NCBI RefSeq assembly: GCF_000196255.1
Contig: NC_006370.1
Coordinates: forward strand, 1,808,887-1,872,886
DNA length: 64,000 bases
Direction: 5' to 3'
Origin: Photobacterium profundum SS9
Lineage (GTDB): Bacteria; Pseudomonadota; Gammaproteobacteria; Enterobacterales; Vibrionaceae
Shown: in pieces, positions 9,177 through 17,195 of the stretch
Position numbering within the stretch: position 1 is the first letter of the stretch
Layout of the letters: every line of letters begins with the position of its first letter
Made by a program: the position numbers and the translations under genes
Notes under the pieces: generated by a model
Seen by the model: only the letters and a program-made list of their open reading frames with translations
The model's database searches: none
Told to the model about the DNA's origin: nothing

Positions 9177-12100
9177 TTGAAGTATCAGATAGTTGGTGGT
9201 GCGGGCCTGCACCGCAGCGAAACCAAGACGGTTGATATGATGGTCAAGCAGCTTCCAGATAGCTGGTTTGGCTATGCTGGTTTGGTGGTTACCGACAGCC
9301 AGGGGTCTATGGAAATCGATACCCTGATTATTACCGCAGATCGACTGTTATTGGTCGAGCTGAAGGAGTGGAACGGTAGCATCACCTACGAGGGTGGCAA
9401 GTGGCTGCAAAATGGTAAGCCTCGTGGTAAAAGCCCCTATCAGATCAAGCGTGACCATGCTCTGCGATTAAAGAAACTGCTACAAGAAGAGCTATCGCGT
9501 AAGCTGGGTTACTTCCTTCATGTTGAGGCTCATGTCGTGCTCTGTGGAAGTGCTGGCCCAGAAAACCTGCCACTGAGTGAGCGTCGCTACGTTCATACCC
9601 GCGATGAATTCCTCGCGATCGGTAAACCAAAGCACTACGATAAGCTGGTGCAGGCTACCAACTTTGGACACCTGTTTGAGGGTGATAACCCCCGACCTAA
9701 CTCGACCAAGGTTTTGCCGGTTATCCAGTCCTTTTTTGAGGGGCCAAAGGTTAAGGCGCTGCCACTGAAAGAAAGTGGCTATATCGCCAACGATAAGCCA
9801 TTTTTTAGCCACCCTCATAAGATCTACAACGAATTCCGTGCTGCCCATAAAGACAACAGTCTACACCGAGGTTTGTTGCGCCAATGGGACTTTGACGCTC
9901 TAGGGGTAGCCAATGCCGAGCAGTCGCTATGGGCTGAGGTAGCCCTGCGTGAGACTCGAGTTGGCCGTCAGGTGCGCAACGGTAGTGCCACTATGCGGGA
10001 CTATATGCTTCGGGCCGTCAGCGAGCTTTCCGAGGAAGAGATAACCGATGATGCACGCGAACTGTACGAGCTACGTCGTAGCTTTAAGCGCTTAGATGAG
10101 GTTCTTGATAGCGAGGCTGAGGGCTGGAGTAAGCCTCAGCGTATCGACCGTGTACGCGCATTGTTGGCTCCATTTTCGGAATTACACAGCCTAGGGGTTG
10201 CTCACCGTGATATTGATCCTCACAACTTGTGGTATGCCGAGGATCAGCGCAGTATTGTGGTTACTGGTTTTGGTGCCGCCTCGCTCGACGGTCGAGATAA
10301 GCTAGAAGCGTTACGACCAACCCTACAAAGCGCCCCATATATGATTCCTGAGGACGCTTTTGAAGAGGCAGCTGAACCCTATCGTCAAGATGTATTTATG
10401 CTGGCGGTGGTGGTCTATCGTATCTGTTTTGCCGGTGAATCGCTGCTGGCAGGTGAACAGGTTCCTGAATGGCGCACGCCACAGGAAGACCCATTTGGTG
10501 GCGCCCTTAACTGCTGGTTTGAGCAAGCACTTAACCTTGAGCCAAGCAAGCGCTTCCCGCGCGCCGATATCATGCTGAATGAGTTTAACTCCGCCACTAA
10601 AGAACAGATTCAGGGGCACGATGAAGCCAATCAGATTCACCAAGAGCTGCAGCAAAGCGAATTCTTCCGTGACGGGATGAATAGCGTTGGTGTGCTAATG
10701 GAGTTTCAGCCGCTTCCCGAGCTACTAGCTGAGGTCTATCCCGCATTGGCGGCTATTGCTTCCACAGGTAGTATCAGCTATCGCAGCTGCCAAGGTGAGC
10801 AATCATTGCAGGTTAAGCTGTGGGACGGGGTAACACTGAACCCACAACAGCCGGGAGTAAATCGCCGCATCCACGCCTTTAAGCAGCGCATCGATAAGCT
10901 CAAGCAGCTAACCCTACCAACCCCCGCGGTACACGCCAGTGGCCTGTTAGGTCAGGGTGGCTTGTACGTGGTTAGCGAGCATCTCGATGGTCATCCGTGG
11001 CCGCAGTTTATTGCTGAGACTGAACTTGACCAACCACAGCGCTTGGCGATTGCAGAGCAACTGATCAATACCGTGCAACGCTTCCATGAGAAGCAGCTTC
11101 CCCATGGCGATCTGTGTCCCAACAAGCTATTGGTGCAGGCTTCGGAACAGCCGACACTTACTCTGACGGGGTTGCTAGAGTACAGCGACGAGCTAACTGC
11201 AAATGAATGTTATCAGCCCGAGAATCCAGATGCTACCGATGCGTTTGGTCGCGACTGTTATGCCATCTATCGTATGGTGGAGGAGCTGTTTGCTGAAGAT
11301 ATGCCTGTATTATTGCAAGCAGAACTCGAGCGTGCCAAGCAATCAGTAGATGGGGTGCCAATTGCACTGGATCCACTTCTGCAATCACTCAAGACACCAC
11401 TGATACCTGAGGTTAACAAAGTTATCGAGCCGAAGCAGAAATTGGCACAGGCGATTCCAATATGTTGGGGAAGTGATACTTGGCCACAAGATCTTAAGTT
11501 ACTAGAGCAGAATGATGGTAGTTATCACTTTAACTGTAACTGGTCGACGAACCCACGCTTTTCCCATGAGCTACGCTGCTACATTACCGGTCTTGGCGAA
11601 CAACTGTTGATTGAACTAGATCCAGAGAATCGAATCATCACTAGGATTAACTACCACACTGATTTGTCGATTGAACAAACTATCAAGGCTGGGAAGCATT
11701 CCCAAACCAAGATTGATACCCCGCTATCGGTTCAGCGTGGCTCGCTAACTGAGCGCAACGATCTTATTGAACTGCTAATGGGTCTTGAGCCGGTAATCGA
11801 CGCTATTATCGAACGCACCAATCCAAACCAAGAGATGGATGAGGATGATTTTGATAGTAGTGAGTCAAGCCCAGTAGAGCTGTGGCAGGCACTGGCTGAT
11901 ACAGAGGGTGAACTGCGTGATCAGGTTAATATTGATTCTGCTGATTATCAGGAGTCACCAAGCGGTTGTTTGCTGTATCCTTATACTACTGAATCTGGCG
12001 CTGATCTTAACTTTGAACTTGATGATAAGATCATCGTTTACCTCAAGGAAAAACGCGAATCGACTCAGTTAGGTGAGTTGCGTCTCAGCGAGACGACGCC

Positions 12101-14138
12101 AAACCTACTAGCTATCCGTTTTGATTTTGACGCCGCTCGAAAGCGCATTAGTAACGGTAGTCAGCTGCAGCTGGAATCGATTCGTAATAAATCCTCCCGT
12201 GAACTACGCCTTCGGGCACTGCAGCGGGTAATTGACCACAAGGCTGAAATCCCACAATTACCACAGTACTTTGACTACCATCAAAAGCCAAGCATGCAGC
12301 AGATGCAGCCGCAGCCAACCGCCGAGACGTTACGTGAACTGTACGACCAGCCAGGTCAAGGTTTTAACGAGCAGCAGCTGATGGCATTCCAGCAGCTGGT
12401 AGTACAGGGGCCTGTTGGAGTACTGCAGGGGCCTCCTGGCACAGGTAAGACAACCTTCGTATCGAAATTTATTCATTACTTGTATCAGCACTGTGGTGTT
12501 AATAACGTGCTGCTGGTCGGCCAGTCGCACGCTGCGGTTGATAACGTTGCTATCAAGGCTCGGGAGCTCAGTCATCAGCAGGGTATGGAGCTAGACACCG
12601 TGCGTATTGGTCATGAGCAGATGATCGACGATGGCATGCTTTGTGTCGAAACCAAAGCGTTGCAGCGACAGATTCAGCATAAATTCCATCGTGAGTATGA
12701 TCTGCGTGTTGGTACCCTTGGCAAGCGGCTTGGGATGGCGCCATCACTGGTAGAACAGCTGTGTCAGCTGCATCGTACTCTTAACCCATTGATGGTGTCG
12801 TTTGCTCAGTGCCAACGTGAATTGGTCAAGCTAGAAAAAACCAAGGGCAGTGGCGTTTACTATCAGGATGTTATGGCTCAACTGAGCAAGCAGCTTGACC
12901 AGATTAAACAGCGTACCCAGACGGTGATCCACTCGATGTTTGCTAATGAGCTATCAGAGTCATTGGTGTATGACCAGACCCTGATGACTCAGCTGGCGGA
13001 TCTAATCGCCGTTCAGCGTTGCTACAACAACCCAGAAAACCTAGAGCGCTTCTTACAGCTGTTGGAGATGAGTCAAGAGTGGATGGATGTGCTGCAGGGC
13101 GGTGAAGCCGGTTTTGACCGCTTTATGCTTAAGAGTAAACAGTTGGTTTGTGGCACCTTGGTTGGCGTTGGTCGTCGTCGGTTAGAGTTGACGGAGTCGA
13201 GCTTTGATTGGGTAATTGTTGATGAGGCGGGTCGTGCTCAGGCGGCTGAACTAATGGTTGCGCTGCAGTCCGGCAAGCGGGTATTACTGGTGGGTGATCA
13301 TAAGCAGCTACCGCCGTTCTATCATCAGCAACACCTCAAGTTGGCTGCGAAGAAGCTGGAGCTTGGCCGTGGGATATTCTACGAGTCTGACTTCGAACGT
13401 GCCTTTAAGGCTACCACTGGTGTGACACTAGATACTCAGTACCGCATGGTTGAACCGATTGGTGATCTGGTATCCGAGTGCTTCTACGCTAAGGATATTG
13501 GGAAGTTGCATACTGGCCGTGGTCACTCGCCTAATTGGTATGCACAGCTGCCAAGTCCTTGGAATAAGGCAGTTAGCTGGATTGATAGCTCGAGCCCGAA
13601 CCCAGAAGGCGGAGAAGATGTGAGGGGAGATGGCCGCTACTACAACCCGCGAGAGGTTCGTTTACTGTTGGATGCGCTGCAAACGTTAGCTAGCGATGAC
13701 AACATAGCTCAGTTGGAGCAGACCATCACCGCCGAGCAGCCATACCCGATTGGCATTATCACTATGTATCGCCAGCAGAAAGAGGAGATTGAAAACGCCA
13801 TCAGCCGCGCTGAATGGGCTGGAGCGCTGCGTAGTTTAATCAAGATCGATACCGTTGACTCCTATCAGGGGCAAGAGAACAAGATCATCATCCTCAGCTT
13901 GGTGCGCGATAACTCGGACAAGCTGCAGGGCTTCTTGCGTGATGCGCCGCGGATCAACGTGGCTATTTCGCGTGCGCAGGAGCGCTTGCTTGTGCTAGGT
14001 GCTGGTCGTATGTGGTCGAAGGACAATAACGACTCGGCACTAGGAAGCGTGCATGAATTTATCAGTAAGCAGGTTACTGCCGCTGAACCTAATTATCAAA
14101 TGTTGTGTGGCCAAAGCTTGCTAGGAGATAACGACTAA
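9177..14138 (+). CDS. NERD / tandem kinase-like / SF1 helicase fusion (MkoA-like defence protein)
   Basis: A 1653-residue fusion. The start is best placed at TTG 9177, five bases after AGGAG; an upstream GTG at 9144 has no such site. Order of domains: NERD nuclease-like domain (EID near residue 47, VELKEW near 61); first kinase-like domain with HRDIDPHN near 343 but TGFG in place of DFG; second kinase-like domain with HGDLCPNK near 642 and no DFG; a linker; then SF1 helicase with GPPGTGKT near 1084, DEAG, GDHKQLPP, QYRM, VDSYQG and RINVAISRA. The missing DFG aspartates suggest pseudokinase or atypical kinase function. NERD plus kinase recalls PglW; kinase plus COG1112 helicase with a second gene recalls Mokosh type I. 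GC content is higher than its neighbours, pointing to separate acquisition. Confidence 0.9.
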   Translation: MKYQIVGGAGLHRSETKTVDMMVKQLPDSWFGYAGLVVTDSQGSMEIDTLIITADRLLLVELKEWNGSITYEGGKWLQNGKPRGKSPYQIKRDHALRLKKLLQEELSRKLGYFLHVEAHVVLCGSAGPENLPLSERRYVHTRDEFLAIGKPKHYDKLVQATNFGHLFEGDNPRPNSTKVLPVIQSFFEGPKVKALPLKESGYIANDKPFFSHPHKIYNEFRAAHKDNSLHRGLLRQWDFDALGVANAEQSLWAEVALRETRVGRQVRNGSATMRDYMLRAVSELSEEEITDDARELYELRRSFKRLDEVLDSEAEGWSKPQRIDRVRALLAPFSELHSLGVAHRDIDPHNLWYAEDQRSIVVTGFGAASLDGRDKLEALRPTLQSAPYMIPEDAFEEAAEPYRQDVFMLAVVVYRICFAGESLLAGEQVPEWRTPQEDPFGGALNCWFEQALNLEPSKRFPRADIMLNEFNSATKEQIQGHDEANQIHQELQQSEFFRDGMNSVGVLMEFQPLPELLAEVYPALAAIASTGSISYRSCQGEQSLQVKLWDGVTLNPQQPGVNRRIHAFKQRIDKLKQLTLPTPAVHASGLLGQGGLYVVSEHLDGHPWPQFIAETELDQPQRLAIAEQLINTVQRFHEKQLPHGDLCPNKLLVQASEQPTLTLTGLLEYSDELTANECYQPENPDATDAFGRDCYAIYRMVEELFAEDMPVLLQAELERAKQSVDGVPIALDPLLQSLKTPLIPEVNKVIEPKQKLAQAIPICWGSDTWPQDLKLLEQNDGSYHFNCNWSTNPRFSHELRCYITGLGEQLLIELDPENRIITRINYHTDLSIEQTIKAGKHSQTKIDTPLSVQRGSLTERNDLIELLMGLEPVIDAIIERTNPNQEMDEDDFDSSESSPVELWQALADTEGELRDQVNIDSADYQESPSGCLLYPYTTESGADLNFELDDKIIVYLKEKRESTQLGELRLSETTPNLLAIRFDFDAARKRISNGSQLQLESIRNKSSRELRLRALQRVIDHKAEIPQLPQYFDYHQKPSMQQMQPQPTAETLRELYDQPGQGFNEQQLMAFQQLVVQGPVGVLQGPPGTGKTTFVSKFIHYLYQHCGVNNVLLVGQSHAAVDNVAIKARELSHQQGMELDTVRIGHEQMIDDGMLCVETKALQRQIQHKFHREYDLRVGTLGKRLGMAPSLVEQLCQLHRTLNPLMVSFAQCQRELVKLEKTKGSGVYYQDVMAQLSKQLDQIKQRTQTVIHSMFANELSESLVYDQTLMTQLADLIAVQRCYNNPENLERFLQLLEMSQEWMDVLQGGEAGFDRFMLKSKQLVCGTLVGVGRRRLELTESSFDWVIVDEAGRAQAAELMVALQSGKRVLLVGDHKQLPPFYHQQHLKLAAKKLELGRGIFYESDFERAFKATTGVTLDTQYRMVEPIGDLVSECFYAKDIGKLHTGRGHSPNWYAQLPSPWNKAVSWIDSSSPNPEGGEDVRGDGRYYNPREVRLLLDALQTLASDDNIAQLEQTITAEQPYPIGIITMYRQQKEEIENAISRAEWAGALRSLIKIDTVDSYQGQENKIIILSLVRDNSDKLQGFLRDAPRINVAISRAQERLLVLGAGRMWSKDNNDSALGSVHEFISKQVTAAEPNYQMLCGQSLLGDND

Positions 14139-15688
14139 TGTCAGAACCACGTCTAGGTAACCTGATTACCTTGCTACTACCGGCACGCAGCTACAAGATC
14201 AACTGTGCCTGGACTACCGAAAAATTGATGCCGGGCATCGAACAGTTTGCTTGTCGCTTGCTGTTGATCTTTGATCAGCTTTACCCCAGTGAACTACAGA
14301 ACTATTTTGGGCTAAATGAGCGTGAGCGTGAGGTATTACTGGATAGCTTACTAGCCAACCGCTTGATCACTATTAACCCTGAGGGGCACGTAGAAGCCAG
14401 CTCGTTCCTGCGTAAACATGCGGCTAGTAATGGCGGTAAGCCAAGCCTAGTGAAGTACCAAGAACGTACTGAAGAGGTGGCATTTGACTTGCTCACCTTA
14501 TCTGTGTGCAAGCCACAGCCACATCGTCGCCTCACCTCCGGCTTACCAGAGTTGTTACCTAGAAACAAGATCGGTGTTGACATCGCTGCGGTAACTGAGG
14601 CATTTAGCACCCAGTTTCGTCATCACCTAATGCTGAGTCGTAACAACGAATACGAACGTCAAAGGACTCAGCTTTATAAGGTGATGGGGTGCAGTTCCCA
14701 TGAGATGGTACAAATTCCCGTAGAGGTAGAGGTGAGCTATAACGCCGTTGCCAACAGCGAGCCGCAGAAGTTTACCCGTTCCTACGAGCACATAGGCAAC
14801 AACCGTCTACCGCTAGCAAATGAGCTAGAGGCGCATATCGCTGATTTCCTTGGGGAGCAACAATTGGAAGAGTCCGGCCTCGATTGTGCAGGCTACTGTG
14901 AAGCGGTGCGTGATCCAGTGTTAAAGCAGTTTTCCAACGGTTATCAGTTTGATTATTCAGGCTGGTTAGAGGCCCGAGAAAGTCGCCAAACCGGTTATGG
15001 TAACCAGCAGACCTCTGGCATGTTGGGTGCGGTTTATCTGCCGGATAATGCCAAACGCTTTATCGGTGAGCTCCGTGATGCCCTACGTAGCCACGAAGGA
15101 ATGCTAACCCCTAAAGCGATGTGGTACAGTAGTGAGGTGCCGCTGTGGGGAGCCAATAGCAATCAATTGGCACGGTTTAATCGCGATCTGGGGGGCACCT
15201 TAGATAATCATACGGATGATCAGTCGGCTCGTGTCACGCTACTGCACTTAAGCGATAGCAACGGCGAAAGTCGCCTACAGCGTAAACACCATCTTGGTCG
15301 CTTTGCTAATGGTATAGGTCTAACCTCGAACGCCGAGTTTGACCGTTTGGAGTTGCTGTTGATCCCTGGAGTGATTGGTTTGGTTCAGTACCACGGCCAA
15401 CCTAATGCCGATAGCGCTCTGACTCTGCCGGTGGGCTATACCACCACTGATCCCGAACGCCTACAATTACTTGAGTTCTTGTTAGCCACGCGAGTAGAGG
15501 GAGCAATTGCCACTATTAATTGGAGTGAATCCAAGTGTGAAACTCTTGGTTCGTTGCTATCGGATGACTTGCTAGCTAAGCTGGACAAGAAGAGTGGTGA
15601 TGACGTAGGGCACGCTATCCGTCGCAAGCAAAAGGTCGCTAGCAGTAACGCTGTCAGAGCAATTCTATCGTTGCGTAATAAATCGTAA
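14138..15688 (+). CDS. Winged-helix companion of the NERD-kinase-helicase (MkoB-like position)
   Basis: A 516-residue protein that starts within the upstream stop (TAATG), so the two are co-translated. Residues about 40-85 form a likely winged helix (YPSELQNYFGLNEREREVL). The C-terminus has LTLPVGYTTTD, paralleling the partner at 1956-3377. If this is Mokosh type I, the second protein should be a PLD-family nuclease. A clear HxK(x4)D motif is not visible; KHHLGRFANGIGLTSNAEFD is at best a degenerate version. Function is inferred from position only. Confidence 0.85.
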   Translation: MSEPRLGNLITLLLPARSYKINCAWTTEKLMPGIEQFACRLLLIFDQLYPSELQNYFGLNEREREVLLDSLLANRLITINPEGHVEASSFLRKHAASNGGKPSLVKYQERTEEVAFDLLTLSVCKPQPHRRLTSGLPELLPRNKIGVDIAAVTEAFSTQFRHHLMLSRNNEYERQRTQLYKVMGCSSHEMVQIPVEVEVSYNAVANSEPQKFTRSYEHIGNNRLPLANELEAHIADFLGEQQLEESGLDCAGYCEAVRDPVLKQFSNGYQFDYSGWLEARESRQTGYGNQQTSGMLGAVYLPDNAKRFIGELRDALRSHEGMLTPKAMWYSSEVPLWGANSNQLARFNRDLGGTLDNHTDDQSARVTLLHLSDSNGESRLQRKHHLGRFANGIGLTSNAEFDRLELLLIPGVIGLVQYHGQPNADSALTLPVGYTTTDPERLQLLEFLLATRVEGAIATINWSESKCETLGSLLSDDLLAKLDKKSGDDVGHAIRRKQKVASSNAVRAILSLRNKS

Positions 15689-15714
15689 TTGCTTGATTAG
15701 CGTTCGAAATCATC

Positions 15715-15750
15715 AAAGGCCTCTTCTTATTTTGAGGCCTTTGTGTTTTT
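15715..15750 (+). terminator. Rho-independent terminator of the helicase operon
   Basis: A perfect 9-bp stem AAAGGCCTC / GAGGCCTTT with a 10-base AT-rich loop, followed by GTGTTTTTT, 27 bases after the companion gene's stop. Confidence 0.9.
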
Positions 15751-15868
15751 TGGCTACGTCGCAAAGTTTTAGGTAGATTTAAATAATTGTTCTACACAGG
15801 CCGTTAAGTGGGTTTACAATACTTAAAATAATTCATTGATTATTAATAATAAATTTAAGAAAGCCGAA

Positions 15869-16099
15869 ATGAAGAGCGGGTATCTTGGTTTATATTCAAA
15901 GTAATATAGTGAAGCTCATTGTAGTGTATCTGCCATTTTAGACCGACATTTTAATTACGATAATAAAAAAGGGGTTCTTGAAATTTCAGTTCATTCAAAA
16001 GAAACTCGTGAAGACCATGATATCTATTTATGTAATATGGCGCACCAACTAATAGATGCTGGGGCTATGTTATGTGGCATATTACACTATAGGATATAA
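15869..16099 (+). pseudogene. Small hypothetical gene with an in-frame stop
   Basis: A frame from ATG 15869 (MKSGYLGLYSK) meets TAA after 11 codons. It then continues open for 64 codons (EAHCSVSAILDRHFNYD... LCNMAHQLIDAGAMLCGIL). The downstream part has protein-like composition. I do not recognise the family. It fills most of the 450-base space between the helicase operon and the next gene. Confidence 0.35.
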
Positions 16100-16135
16100 G
16101 AGTTCCTTCATAACTAATTAGGTAAAAGAAGTCAT

Positions 16136-16753
16136 ATGAAATATAAATGTTATGGTCATTTCTACCCATTAAGAGAACTATCTTTTCGAGATGTTCTTTT
16201 AATTTCGGATGTGGAAAATATTAGTGATAATTTCGTTGTAGATTTACTTGTTGTAATGATGAACCCTGGAAGTTCAGAGCCACTAAATACTAATGATAAA
16301 ATAACAGTATTTTCTAAAGAGTGTGTTCTGACTAAACCTGATAATACTCAATCACAGGTTATGGAAGTTATGACGGAGAATGGGTATGGAACGGCTGTAG
16401 TCATTAATTTATCAGATGTCAGGGAACCCAAAAGTAGCCATTTTTCACGGAAATTAAAAGGTTTATCATTTGGTTCTGTTGGCGAAAAGCACTCGCTTTT
16501 CTCAGAACAACGGTATGAAGAGTTATCAGGGATCATTGATAAGTGTGGCTCTTGTCCTGTTATATTCGCAAGTGGTGTTAATTATAAATTGCGCTTTTTA
16601 ACAAGAGAAGCGATATCAAAATTTGAGGATAATCGAATAATTGGTATTAAAAATCTGAAAGACCTTTTTTATCACCCTTTACCAAGGTCTAAACAAAAGC
16701 AAGAAGAATGGGTCGATGAAATAAATCGTCAGATACGGCATAGTGCAAGCTAA
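16136..16753 (+). CDS. DUF1643-like protein in an integron cassette
   Basis: A 205-residue soluble protein. The central VVDLLVVMMNPGSSEP followed by MTENGYGTAVVINLSDVREP resembles DUF1643-type proteins (a MLNPS segment then a GYG..VVNL strand); this match is tentative. The stop codon TAA lies inside the R'' box of the attC that follows at 16748. That is the usual layout of an integron gene cassette. Expression would come from an upstream cassette promoter or a local one; none is clear. Confidence 0.7.
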   Translation: MKYKCYGHFYPLRELSFRDVLLISDVENISDNFVVDLLVVMMNPGSSEPLNTNDKITVFSKECVLTKPDNTQSQVMEVMTENGYGTAVVINLSDVREPKSSHFSRKLKGLSFGSVGEKHSLFSEQRYEELSGIIDKCGSCPVIFASGVNYKLRFLTREAISKFEDNRIIGIKNLKDLFYHPLPRSKQKQEEWVDEINRQIRHSAS

Positions 16754-16842
16754 CAAGTCAATTTAAACGGAACTAAAACAGTTGGCTCAGTTTCGCTTCA
16801 CATTATAGTAAACAAATTTAGTCTGCTTAATGTGGCCGCTGG
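16748..16842 (+). repeat. Integron attC site (second sequence type)
   Basis: GCTAACAAGT, then ACGGAACTAAAACAGTTGGC, TTTCGCTTCAC and GTCTGCTTAATGTGG: a pattern known from Vibrio cassette arrays. The last box reads GCCGCTGG rather than GTTRRRY, so recombination may be impaired. A half site with the same ACGGAAC-AAAACAGTTGGCT core lies at 57999-58045. Confidence 0.6.
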
Positions 16843-17195
16843 TGGATCACCACATAATTTATGTGCGATAACAGTTCCTCGCTATTGAATAAGGGTGCAT
16901 TGTGGCCAACGTATTACTGATTCATTAATGTGATATTCCAGCCGCCGAAAGACCTCTTTTTTGAGCTTTACGAACGATAGAATACGCCAGTCTTTGATTG
17001 AATTAGTCTAATACGGCGGTGCCAACCGTTATGTTCTGCAATATTTCAAACCGCGAATAGACAATGTATTTGAGTTATTTATCCGAAATCAATCGTTTGG
17101 AGGTGAAATATACCTTCGGTATGATACCCATATGTTTCATATGGGGATAAACTACCTTAATATCATCAATGGCTTACTATGCTTAGGGATACATC
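16843..17195. other. Intergenic region before the TerB operon
   Basis: No gene is seen. It holds a GCCAACCGTTATG segment resembling an attC end (17022-17034) and two short dyads just upstream of the operon: TACCTTCGGTA and ATACCCATATG...CATATGGGGAT (about 17111-17150). The second is a good operator candidate. Confidence 0.4.
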
